A stretch of DNA of 64,000 nt from Xanthomonas sacchari (GTDB taxonomy: Bacteria > Pseudomonadota > Gammaproteobacteria > Xanthomonadales > Xanthomonadaceae), in NCBI RefSeq assembly GCF_024266585.1, contig NZ_CP100647.1, forward strand, positions 3,577,001 through 3,641,000. Reading direction: 5' to 3'. The notes beneath the pieces are model-generated. The model was not told where the DNA came from. It was given only the letters and a program-made list of their open reading frames with translations, and searched no databases. The position numbers and the translations under genes were made by a program. This document shows, in pieces, positions 21,311 to 28,823 of this stretch. Position 1 is the stretch's first letter; each line of letters opens with the position of its first letter.

Positions 21311-21756
21311 AGCCAACGCTGTTCCGCCTGGGCCTGAACCTGTGGCCGCCGTTCCTGTTCGCCGGCATCCATGTGACCGAGTTGAGCGCCGACTACCGCC
21401 ACGCGCGGGTCGAACTGCGCATGCGCCCCTGGAACCGCAACTACGTCGGCACCCATTTCGGCGGCAGCCTGTTCGCCATGACCGACCCGTTCTGGATGCT
21501 GCTGACCCTGCAGAACCTGGGGCGCGACTACTACGTCTGGGACAAGGCCGGCAGCATCGAGTTCGTGCGCCCGGGCCGCGGCACGGTCAGCGCACGGTTC
21601 GACCTGGACCAGACGGTGCTGGACGACCTGCGCGCGGCCACCGCCGGCGGCGACAAGCATCTGCGCTGGTTCGAGACCGACATCGTCGACGCGCAGGGCG
21701 AGGTGGTGGCACGGGTGCGCAAGCAGCTGTACGTCAAGCGCAAGCCGCAACGCTAG
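21307..21756 (+). CDS. DUF4442 hotdog-fold protein (thioesterase-like)
   Basis: A 149-residue protein with the DUF4442 pattern: RLGLNLWPPFLFAGIHVTEL, RMRPWNRNYVGTHFGGSLFA, MTDPFWMLLTLQNLG and KAGSIEFVRPGRGTVSARF. The fold is related to PaaI-type acyl-CoA thioesterases; the substrate is unknown. Its ATG overlaps the stop of the diguanylate cyclase gene, so it is co-translated, but a functional link is not evident. Confidence 0.85.
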   Translation: MKPTLFRLGLNLWPPFLFAGIHVTELSADYRHARVELRMRPWNRNYVGTHFGGSLFAMTDPFWMLLTLQNLGRDYYVWDKAGSIEFVRPGRGTVSARFDLDQTVLDDLRAATAGGDKHLRWFETDIVDAQGEVVARVRKQLYVKRKPQR

Positions 21757-21976
21757 CGCGCCCACTGCAGCCCGCAGGCGCGCCAGGCCCGGACCTCCAG
21801 CGCAGGCCGGCGGCGCACACCGCGCGCCAATACGCGGCCTGGCCGCGAACGCGTCGTGCACCGCGCATCGGCTCGGGCAGCACGCGCACCTCCCAGCCCA
21901 ATCGCAGCTGCACGGTGTGGACGCAAGACTGTGCGGCGCCGCAGCAACGGTCATCGCGCTCCACTACACTACGCGG

Positions 21977-22654
21977 ATGTCGCCCGATCTCCCCGCCCCC
22001 GCTCCGCGCCCGTCCCTGCAACGGCTGTTCTTCACCGGCCTGCTGACTCTGTTGCCGATCTGGCTGACCTGGGTCGTGGTCAAGTTCGTGTTCGTGCTGC
22101 TCTCGGGCATCAGCAGCCCCTGGGTGGTGCCGCTGTCGGCACGCATCGCCGCCTCGTTCCCGCGCGAGCTGGGCTGGGCCACCGCGCAATGGGTGCAGAA
22201 CACCATCGCCCTGATCGCCACCCTGGCGGTGATCCTGCTGGTCGGCTTCCTCAGCCGGCGCGTGATCGGCCAGCGCCTGCTGCGCTGGTTCGAGGCGGTG
22301 ATGCGCCGCATCCCGCTGGCCAGCGTGGTCTACGACAGCGTGCGCAAGCTGGTGGACATCCTGCAGACCCAGCCCGGCAGCACCCAGCGCGTGGTGCTGA
22401 TCGACTTCCCGCACCGCGACATGAAGTCGGTGGGCCTGGTGACGCGGGTGATCAAGGAACATGGCACCGGCCGCGAACTGGCCGCGGTGTACGTGCCGAC
22501 CACCCCCAACCCGACCTCCGGCTACCTCGAGATCGTGCCGGTGGAGCTGCTCACGCCCACCGACTGGAGCGTGGACCAGGCGATGAGCTTCATCATCTCC
22601 GGCGGCGCGGTGGCGCCGGAAAGCGTGCCATTCACCCGGACCGTGGACCGCTGA
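21977..22654 (+). CDS. DUF502 family membrane protein
   Basis: A 225-residue protein with two membrane helices (FFTGLLTLLPIWLTWVVVKF; NTIALIATLAVILLVGFLS) and the conserved DUF502 segments IPLASVVYDSVRKLVDIL, VVLIDFPHRDMKSVGLVTRV, VYVPTTPNPTSGYLEIVP and MSFIISGGA. Function is unknown; some relatives affect cell envelope traits. The start MSPDLPAP at 21977 is the conserved N-terminus. The preceding 220 bp hold no gene. The queuosine transporter gene starts 6 bp after the stop. Confidence 0.9.
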   Translation: MSPDLPAPAPRPSLQRLFFTGLLTLLPIWLTWVVVKFVFVLLSGISSPWVVPLSARIAASFPRELGWATAQWVQNTIALIATLAVILLVGFLSRRVIGQRLLRWFEAVMRRIPLASVVYDSVRKLVDILQTQPGSTQRVVLIDFPHRDMKSVGLVTRVIKEHGTGRELAAVYVPTTPNPTSGYLEIVPVELLTPTDWSVDQAMSFIISGGAVAPESVPFTRTVDR

Positions 22655-22659
22655 CGCCG

Positions 22660-23433
22660 ATGCGCCGCGGCACGCTCGACGATCGCGCGGTCCGTCTGTT
22701 CATCGCCCTGGCGGCGTTCTTCTGCGTCAACGCCGCGCTGGCCGAGTTCATCGGGGTCAAGATCTTCGCCCTGGAAGACACCCTGGGCATCGCGCCGCTG
22801 AACTGGAACCTGTTCGGGCAGACCGGCTCGATGAATTTCACGGCGGGCACCCTGCTATGGCCGCTGGTGTTCATCCTCACCGACACCATCAACGAATTCT
22901 TCGGACGCCGCGGCGTGCGCTTCATCTCCTGGCTGGCGGTGGCGCTGATCGGCTACGGCTTCCTGTTCGCGTTCGCCGCGATCGGGCTGGCCCCGGCCGG
23001 CTTCTGGGTCACCGCCGCGCAACACCAGGGCGTGCCCGACTACCAGGCCGCGTTCGCCGCGGTGTTCGGCCAGGGCATGTGGACCATCGCCGGCTCGCTG
23101 GTCGCGTTCATGGCCGGCCAGCTGATCGACGTGGCGGTGTTCCACCGCATCCGCAGCGTGACCGGCGAGAAACACGTGTGGCTGCGCGCCACCGGCTCCA
23201 CCGCGGTCTCGCAACTGATAGACAGCTTCGTGGTGATCTACATCGCCTTCGTGCTCGGCCCGCAGCACTGGTCGCTGCAGCTGTTCCTGGCGGTAAGCAC
23301 GCTGAACTACATCTGCAAGATGCTGCTGGCGGTGCTGCTGATCCCGCTGCTGTACCTGATGCGGCGGCTGATCACCGACTACCTGACCCCCGAGCGCGCC
23401 GAGCAACTGCGCGAGGAAGCCGCCGCCGACTGA
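22660..23433 (+). CDS. Queuosine precursor transporter (YhhQ/VUT family)
   Basis: A 257-residue inner-membrane protein with about six helices. YhhQ-family proteins import queuosine precursors (preQ0/preQ1). Family signatures are LAEFIGVKIFAL, FILTDTINEFFGRRGVRF, QLIDVAVFHRIRSVTGEKHV and RATGSTAVSQLIDSFVVIYI; the conserved Asp and Glu in TDTINEFFG are present. It follows the DUF502 gene by 6 bp, suggesting co-transcription. Confidence 0.93.
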   Translation: MRRGTLDDRAVRLFIALAAFFCVNAALAEFIGVKIFALEDTLGIAPLNWNLFGQTGSMNFTAGTLLWPLVFILTDTINEFFGRRGVRFISWLAVALIGYGFLFAFAAIGLAPAGFWVTAAQHQGVPDYQAAFAAVFGQGMWTIAGSLVAFMAGQLIDVAVFHRIRSVTGEKHVWLRATGSTAVSQLIDSFVVIYIAFVLGPQHWSLQLFLAVSTLNYICKMLLAVLLIPLLYLMRRLITDYLTPERAEQLREEAAAD

Positions 23434-23634
23434 ACGCCGGCATACGCGCGCGCGCGCCGCACGCGCTTGCGCGCGGCCGTCGTGCAGCGCCGCAGAGGCC
23501 GGCGCCGCCTGGCCCGCCACGGCCCTGGCGGCGGCCCACGCCGGGGGTCGCAGGCGCCCGCGGGGACCGGCCACGGGTGGCCTCCGCGGTGCGGATCGGG
23601 CAAGCTCCCCGCTCGCTTGTCGTTGGAGCCCGCA

Positions 23635-25509
23635 ATGCCGCCCCGCTTTTCCCGCCTGCTGTCCCTCGCCATCGCCACCGCCCTGAGCCTGTCGCTGGCG
23701 GCCCCGGCGGACGCGGCCAAGAAGAAGACCACCAAGCAGACCACCGCGCAGACCCGCGCCAAGGCCAGCAAGGCGCGCAAGGCGCGGCCGGCGCCGGCCC
23801 CGGTGGTGTTGACCAAGGCGCAGCAGCTGAACCGGCTGTACGACGACTACTGGGAGGCCTCGCTGAAGCTCAATCCGCTGCAGGCCACCTTCCAGGGCGA
23901 CAGCCGCTACAACGACCAGTTGCCGAACTTCCTCTCGGCCGCGTTCCGCCAGCAGTCGCACGACTTCACCGTGGAGTGGCTGACCAAGGCCGAGGCGATC
24001 GGCAAGGACGGCCTGACCGGGCAGGATCTGCTGAGCTACGAGATCTTCGTCGGCGATGCGCGCAACGCGCTGGAGGCGGAGAAGTACCCGAGCTGGATGC
24101 AGCCGGTGAACCAGTTCTACAACGTCGGCAGCATCATGGTGATGCTCGGTTCGGGCACCGGCGCGCAGCCGTTCCGCACGGTCAAGGACTACGACAACTG
24201 GTCGCGGCGCGCGCTCGGCATTCCGGCGCTGTTCGACCAGGCCATCGCCAACATGCGCGAGGGCATGAAGGCCGGCGTGGTGCAGCCGCGCGCGCTGATG
24301 GAGAAGGTGCTGCCGCAGCTGGATGCGATCATCAAGCCCACCGCCGAGGAGAGCCTGTTCTGGGGCCCGGTGCGCAATCTGCCGGCGGACATCCCCGAGG
24401 CCGAGAAGCAGCGCATCACCGCCGAATACAAGCGCATGATCGAATACCGCATCATGCCCGCCTACCGCGCCCTGCGCGGCTTCATCGCCACCGAGTACCT
24501 GCCGGCCACGCGCAACACCGCCGGCATCGGCGCCCTGCCCGGCGGCGACGCCTGGTACGCCTGGAACGTGCGCCAGAGCACCACCACCGACCTGACCCCG
24601 GCCCAGATCCACCAGATCGGCCTGGACGAGGTGGCGCGCATCCAGAGCCAGATCCAGGCGGTGATGAAGCAGGTGCGCTTCCGCGGCTCGATGCAGAAGT
24701 TCTTCAAGTTCATGCAGACCGACAAGCGTTTCACCTTCAAGAGCGAGGACGAGCTGCTGACCTACTACCGCGGTCTGGAAGGCCGGGTCGACGCGGCGGT
24801 GCCGCGCATGTTCTCGCTCAAGCCCAAGGCCGCGTTCGAGATCCGCCCGGTCGAGCCGTACCGCGCGCAGTCGGCCGCCAGCGGCTCGTACATGCGCCCC
24901 AGCGAGGACGGCCGCCCCGGCATCTTCTACGTCAACACCTACGACCTGCCCAGCCGCAAGACCTGGGATGCGGAAGACCTGTACCTGCACGAGGCCATTC
25001 CCGGCCACCACTTCCAGCTCGGCCTGCAGCAGGAGCTGACCAACCTGCCCAAGTTCCGCCGCTTCGGCGGCGAGACCGCCTTCATCGAAGGCTGGGGCCT
25101 GTACGCCGAATCGCTGGGCAAGGAGCTGGGCCTGTACCAGGACCCGTACAACTATTTCGGCTACCTGCAGAACGAGCTGTGGCGTGCGATCCGGCTGGTG
25201 GTGGACACCGGCCTGCACAGCAAGGGCTGGACCCGCGAGCAGGTGATCGACTACATGCTGCAGAACTCGGCCACCAGCCGCACCGATGCCGAGGCCGAAG
25301 CCGAGCGCTACATGGCCATCCCCGGGCAGGCACTGTCCTACAAGATCGGCGAGATGAAGATCATGCAACTGCGCGATTACGCCCGCGCGCAACTGGGCGA
25401 CAAGTTCGACATCCGCGAATTCCATGCCGAAGTGCTGAAGGACGGCTCGGTGCCGCTGAACGTGCTGCAGGAAAAGATCGAGCGCTGGGTGGCGAGCAAG
25501 AAGGGCTGA
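23635..25509 (+). CDS. DUF885 family protein, probable exported metallopeptidase
   Basis: A 624-residue protein with a signal peptide (LLSLAIATALSLSLAAPADA) and a Lys/Thr-rich linker before the DUF885 domain. The likely metal-binding motif is YLHEAIPGHHFQLGLQQEL, in which HEAIPGHH resembles the HExxH-like site of DUF885 and carboxypeptidase-like enzymes, with a downstream FIEGWGLYAESLGKELG supplying a further Glu. The protein is probably periplasmic. The start at 23635 begins the signal peptide; the 201 bp before it hold no gene. Exact substrate unknown. Confidence 0.9.
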   Translation: MPPRFSRLLSLAIATALSLSLAAPADAAKKKTTKQTTAQTRAKASKARKARPAPAPVVLTKAQQLNRLYDDYWEASLKLNPLQATFQGDSRYNDQLPNFLSAAFRQQSHDFTVEWLTKAEAIGKDGLTGQDLLSYEIFVGDARNALEAEKYPSWMQPVNQFYNVGSIMVMLGSGTGAQPFRTVKDYDNWSRRALGIPALFDQAIANMREGMKAGVVQPRALMEKVLPQLDAIIKPTAEESLFWGPVRNLPADIPEAEKQRITAEYKRMIEYRIMPAYRALRGFIATEYLPATRNTAGIGALPGGDAWYAWNVRQSTTTDLTPAQIHQIGLDEVARIQSQIQAVMKQVRFRGSMQKFFKFMQTDKRFTFKSEDELLTYYRGLEGRVDAAVPRMFSLKPKAAFEIRPVEPYRAQSAASGSYMRPSEDGRPGIFYVNTYDLPSRKTWDAEDLYLHEAIPGHHFQLGLQQELTNLPKFRRFGGETAFIEGWGLYAESLGKELGLYQDPYNYFGYLQNELWRAIRLVVDTGLHSKGWTREQVIDYMLQNSATSRTDAEAEAERYMAIPGQALSYKIGEMKIMQLRDYARAQLGDKFDIREFHAEVLKDGSVPLNVLQEKIERWVASKKG

Positions 25510-25548
25510 GCAAGCGATGCCGTGGCCCGCGGCATCGCCGGAGGTCGC

Positions 25549-25615
25549 GTAGGAGCGGCTTCAGCCACGACGGGGCGTTCCTGGTGAAGCCCGGTCGCGG
25601 CTGAAGCCGCTCCTA
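25549..25615. repeat. REP-type inverted repeat (GTAGGAGCGGCTTCAGCC)
   Basis: GTAGGAGCGGCTTCAGCC (starting at 25549) faces its inverse GGCTGAAGCCGCTCCTAC (ending at 25615) across about 20 bp. Each arm also carries a small internal palindrome, GGCTTCAGCC. The same pair recurs at 46298-46427. I recognise the sequence as a common Xanthomonas/Stenotrophomonas intergenic repeat. Confidence 0.85.
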
Positions 25616-25686
25616 CGGAAAAAACCGCAGTGGCGGCACGGAGACAGATCGCGGCTGTGGCCCCATTGTGGAAGCTGTGTCCCCTC

Positions 25687-25751
25687 TGTGGGAGGGGCTT
25701 CAGCCCCGACGTCGTCGACCCGGACGCGTCGGGACTGAAGTCCCTCCCACA
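25687..25751. repeat. Second REP-type inverted repeat (TGTGGGAGGGGCTTCAGCC)
   Basis: TGTGGGAGGGGCTTCAGCC (from 25687) faces GACTGAAGTCCCTCCCACA (ending 25751). The sequence is related to the element at 25549 (shared GGAG-GGCTTCAGCC-CGACG pattern) but belongs to a different subfamily. The remainder of 25510-25842 contains no supported gene. Confidence 0.8.
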
Positions 25752-25842
25752 ACAGCCCGAAGCGGCTCACCAGCCCGGGCACCCGTTGGACAACCGCCGG
25801 CGAGGACATCGTGCGGCCGAGTGCAAACGATCGACCTCGTCG

Positions 25843-26781
25843 CTACGACGATGCCAACCGCCGCGCCAGCTGCGCGATGTCCTGCGGCGTAGTGCGGCAG
25901 CAGCCGCCGATCAGGCGCGCGCCGGCCGCACGCCAGGCGGCGAGGTGATCGGCCAGGGTGCCGGCGTCGGCGCCGTCGGCCTGCCAGCATTTGCGGTCGG
26001 CGTCGTAGCGCTCACCAGCGTTCGGATACACCACCAAAGGCAACCGGGTCAGCGTCGCGAGGTGGCGCAACGCCGCGGTGACGAGCGACGGGGCGACGCA
26101 GTTGACGCCCAGCGCCACCACCTGCGGGTGGCCGTCGAGCAAGGCCACCACGTCGCGCAACGGCGTGCCGTCGCTGAGGTGCATCGGATCGCGCAGCGTG
26201 CAGGCGAACCAGGCGACGGTCTGCGGGAACGCCTCTATCACTTCCAGCAACGCCGCCATTTCCGCCAGCGACGGCTGCGTTTCGCAGGCCAGCAGGTCCA
26301 CGCCCGCCGCCACCAACGCGGCGATGCGCGGATGGTGGAACGCGCGCATCCGTGCCGGCGCCAGCACGTAGTCGCCGCGATACTCCGCGCCATTGGCCAG
26401 GAAGGCGCCGTACGGACCGACCGAGCCGGCCACCAGCAAGGTCCCCGCCTGCGGATGCAGCGCGAGATGGTCCTGCCGCGCCTGCTGCGCCAGTTCGACG
26501 CTGCGCGCGATCAAACGCTGCGCTTGCGCAAGGTCGATGCCGCGCGCGGCAAAGCCCTGCGGCGTGGCCTGGTAGCTGGCGGTGATCGCGCACTGCGCAC
26601 CGGCGGCGAAATAGTCCTGGTGCACCTGGCGGATCAGCTGCGGCTGTTCCAGCAGAATCTTCGCCGACCAGAGCGGATCGGCGAGATCGCAGCCGCGCCG
26701 TTCCAGTTCGGTGGCCAGCGCGCCGTCGAGCACCAGGCAGCGGTCCTCGGCCAGCAGGGCGGCGAGCGGGTTGTGCGGCAT
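25843..26781 (-). CDS. mmuM: Homocysteine S-methyltransferase
   Basis: A 312-residue enzyme, the size of E. coli MmuM (310), that methylates homocysteine to methionine using S-methylmethionine or SAM. It has the family N-terminus LVLDGALATELERRGCDL, the AGAQCAITASYQATPQGF segment, and the zinc-binding cysteines in VNCVAPS and LIGGCCRTTPQDI. It is cobalamin-independent. No mmuP permease is adjacent. It is divergent from a VOC protein across 111 bp, which contains a short hexanucleotide repeat. Confidence 0.93.
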   Translation of the reverse strand: MPHNPLAALLAEDRCLVLDGALATELERRGCDLADPLWSAKILLEQPQLIRQVHQDYFAAGAQCAITASYQATPQGFAARGIDLAQAQRLIARSVELAQQARQDHLALHPQAGTLLVAGSVGPYGAFLANGAEYRGDYVLAPARMRAFHHPRIAALVAAGVDLLACETQPSLAEMAALLEVIEAFPQTVAWFACTLRDPMHLSDGTPLRDVVALLDGHPQVVALGVNCVAPSLVTAALRHLATLTRLPLVVYPNAGERYDADRKCWQADGADAGTLADHLAAWRAAGARLIGGCCRTTPQDIAQLARRLASS

Positions 26782-26838
26782 GGCGCGGCCTCGCAGCGGT
26801 GGAACGCGCAGTGTCGCAGATGGCACCGGCACCACGGC

Positions 26839-26860
26839 ACCAGCACCAGCACCAGCACCG
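26839..26860. repeat. Short tandem repeat (CACCAG units)
   Basis: About three and a half copies of CACCAG lie in the 111-bp divergent region between mmuM and the VOC gene. Nothing else is evident there. Confidence 0.6.
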
Positions 26861-26892
26861 GCACGGGCGCGCCGCTGCGCTATGCTGCACGC

Positions 26893-27294
26893 ATGGATCG
26901 CCCGATGTCGCTCGCGCCGGATCAGCCCATGACCTTCACTGCACTGACCCCGATGTTGCGCAGTGCCGACCTGGCCACGGCGCTGGCGTTCTACACCGAA
27001 ACGCTGGGGTTTCGCCGCGACGGCGGCACGCTGGCGACGGGCTGGGTATCGCTGCGGCACGGCCCGCTGGCCCTGATGCTGGCCGTGCAACAGACAGCGG
27101 CCGACGCGCCCGCTGCCAACCTCGCCTGCACGCTGTACTTCCGCACCGACGAGGTCGATGCCTGGTGGCAGCGGCTGCAGCCGCACGGACGCATCGTCTA
27201 TCCATTGGAAGACTTCGCCTACGGCATGCGCGAGTTCGCGATCCGCGATCCGGACGGCCATGTCCTGCAGTTCGGCCAGGCGCTGTGCCGATGA
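26893..27294 (+). CDS. VOC family protein (glyoxalase/bleomycin-resistance fold)
   Basis: A 133-residue protein with two beta-alpha-beta-beta-beta modules of the vicinal oxygen chelate fold: TPMLRSADLATALAFYTETLG followed by FRRDGGTLATGWVSLRHG, and LYFRTDEVDAWWQRLQPHG leading to the end motif FAIRDPDGHVLQFGQ, where the terminal Glu metal ligand is replaced by Gln. ATGs at 26905 and 26929 are alternative starts. The stop overlaps the start of a second VOC gene (ATGA). Substrate unknown. Confidence 0.85.
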   Translation: MDRPMSLAPDQPMTFTALTPMLRSADLATALAFYTETLGFRRDGGTLATGWVSLRHGPLALMLAVQQTAADAPAANLACTLYFRTDEVDAWWQRLQPHGRIVYPLEDFAYGMREFAIRDPDGHVLQFGQALCR

Positions 27295-27686
27295 GCCTGA
27301 CCCTGGACGGCCTGCACCACGTGGCGATCATCGCATCCGACTACGCGCGCTCCAAGGATTTCTATTGCCGCATCCTGGGCCTGCCGGTGATCGCCGAGGT
27401 CTACCGCGACACCCGCGACTCCTGGAAGCTGGACCTGGCCCTGCCCGACGGCAGCCAGCTCGAACTGTTCTCGTTCCCCGCACCGCCGCCGCGGCCGAGC
27501 CGCCCGGAAGCCTGCGGGCTGCGCCACCTGGCGCTGCGCGTGCGCGACCTGGACGCGGCCGTCGCGCACCTGCAGGCGCACGGCGTGGAGGTCGAACCGA
27601 TCCGCGTGGACGAATACACCGGCCGCCGCTTCACCTTCTTCGCCGACCCCGACGCACTGCCGCTGGAACTGTACGAGAACGGCTGA
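27291..27686 (+). CDS. VOC family protein, GloA2/YaeR-like
   Basis: A 131-residue protein of the YaeR/GloA2 subfamily: LDGLHHVAIIASDYARSKDF, FYCRILGLPVIAEVYRDTRD, SWKLDLALPDGSQLELFSFP, CGLRHLALRVRDLDAAV and FFADPDALPLELYE. Metal-ligand candidates His (LHHVAI), Glu (LELFSF), His (LRHLAL) and Glu (LELYE) are all present, so a lyase or isomerase activity of glyoxalase I type is plausible. It overlaps the preceding VOC gene by 4 bp. Confidence 0.9.
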   Translation: MSLTLDGLHHVAIIASDYARSKDFYCRILGLPVIAEVYRDTRDSWKLDLALPDGSQLELFSFPAPPPRPSRPEACGLRHLALRVRDLDAAVAHLQAHGVEVEPIRVDEYTGRRFTFFADPDALPLELYENG

Positions 27687-27812
27687 ACGCCGGCCGCCGG
27701 CCACGCTGAACCGCATGCCGCAGTGCAGATTCCCAGCACCATACGCTTGGGTATACAGTCGAATCAGGCCGGCATCGCGCCGGCCGCACCGGACATCCCT
27801 CGGGAGGGGAAC

Positions 27813-28265
27813 ATGCGCACGACCTTCAAGACCCTGATGCTGGCCCTGCCGCTGAGCGCGGCGGCATTCATGGCGCACGCCGCCGACACCTCGCCGGTCG
27901 GCCGCTGGCAGACCATCGACGACGAAACCGGCAAGCCCAAGTCGATCGTGCAGATCGAACAGGCCGCCAACGGCACGCTGACCGGCAAGGTGGTCGAGAT
28001 CCTGCAGTCCAACCACGGCCCCAACCCGATGTGCGACAAGTGCGACGGCGAGCGCAAGGGCAAGCCGATCAAGGGCATGACCATCCTGTGGGGCCTCAAG
28101 CCCGACGGCACGGCGGTATGGGACGGCGGCTCGGTGCTGGACCCGGCCAAGGGCAAGACCTACAAGGCCAAGGTCACCCTGACCGACGGCGGCAAGAAGC
28201 TGCAGATGCGCGGCTACATCGGGATCGAGGCCCTTGGCCGGACGCAGACCTGGATCAGGGAGTAG
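27813..28265 (+). CDS. DUF2147 family exported protein
   Basis: A 150-residue protein with a signal peptide (LMLALPLSAAAFMAHA-A) and a DUF2147 lipocalin-like domain: VGRWQTIDDETGKPKSIVQI, GTLTGKVVEI, a CDKCDG pair of cysteines, GMTILWGLKPDGTAVWDGG, ILDPAKGKTYKAKVTL-type strands and LQMRGYIGIEALGRTQTWIR. Function unknown. GGGAGGGG before the ATG supports this start. A terminator lies about 75 bp after the stop, inside the first copy of a tandem repeat. Confidence 0.92.
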   Translation: MRTTFKTLMLALPLSAAAFMAHAADTSPVGRWQTIDDETGKPKSIVQIEQAANGTLTGKVVEILQSNHGPNPMCDKCDGERKGKPIKGMTILWGLKPDGTAVWDGGSVLDPAKGKTYKAKVTLTDGGKKLQMRGYIGIEALGRTQTWIRE

Positions 28266-28794
28266 GAGCTGGGAATCGGGAGTGGAGAATCGGGAATCGT
28301 AAAAGCGGCATCTGCCGGCCTGATGGCCCCACTGTGACAAGGCGCCTGCAAAGGCGCCTTTTTCTTGGACCATCAGGTCGCCGGCCGCCGCTCTTGCGAT
28401 TCCCCATTCCCAATTCCCCAATCCGGCTCCATGCATTAGAAGCCGGGAATGGGGAGTGGAGAATTGGGAATCGTCCACAGCGGCACATGCCGGGCCTGAT
28501 GTACCCCATTTCCGGCGAGCACCTGTAAAGGCGCCTTTTTCCTGGCCCATCAGATCGCAGACCACCGCTCTTGCGATTCCCCATTCCCAACTCCCCAATC
28601 CGGCTCCATGCATTAGAAGCCGGGAATGGGGAGTGGAGAATTGGGAATCGTCCACAGCGGCACATGCCGGGCCTGATGTACCCCATTTCCGGCGAGGCAC
28701 CCGTAAAGGCGCCCTTTTCCTGGCCCATCAGATCGCAGACCACCGCTCTTGCGATTCCCCATTCCCAATTCCCCAATCCCAGCTCCATGCAATA
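28266..28794. repeat. Three tandem copies (~175 bp) of a GGGAAT inverted-repeat element
   Basis: Unit 1 (about 28266-28440), unit 2 (28441-28617) and unit 3 (28618-28794) follow head to tail. Each begins with a CCGGGAATGGGGAGTGGAGA-like arm, has a middle part running through a hairpin region and CCCATCAG, and ends with GCGATTCCCCATTCCCAA-type arm and GCTCCATGCA. Units 2 and 3 are nearly identical; unit 1 is diverged in its first half. The first unit starts directly at the stop codon of the DUF2147 gene and the last ends about 30 bp before metG. No gene lies in 28266-28823. Confidence 0.88.
28339..28363 (+). terminator. Rho-independent terminator of the DUF2147 gene
   Basis: AAGGCGCC (28339-28346) and GGCGCCTT (28353-28360) form an 8-bp stem around TGCAAA, followed by more T residues. 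It lies in unit 1 of the tandem array. In units 2 and 3 the right arm and T tract persist, but the left arm has decayed (GAGCACC, GAGGCACC). Confidence 0.85.
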
Positions 28795-28823
28795 ATCCCC
28801 GGCCCCCAGCATCGCCGGCCGCC

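Noticed and set aside
28266-28794. Possible CRISPR array, because of three regular repeats
   Set aside because: The units are about 175 bp with no short direct repeat/spacer structure, and no cas genes are present; it is a tandem duplication of an intergenic element.
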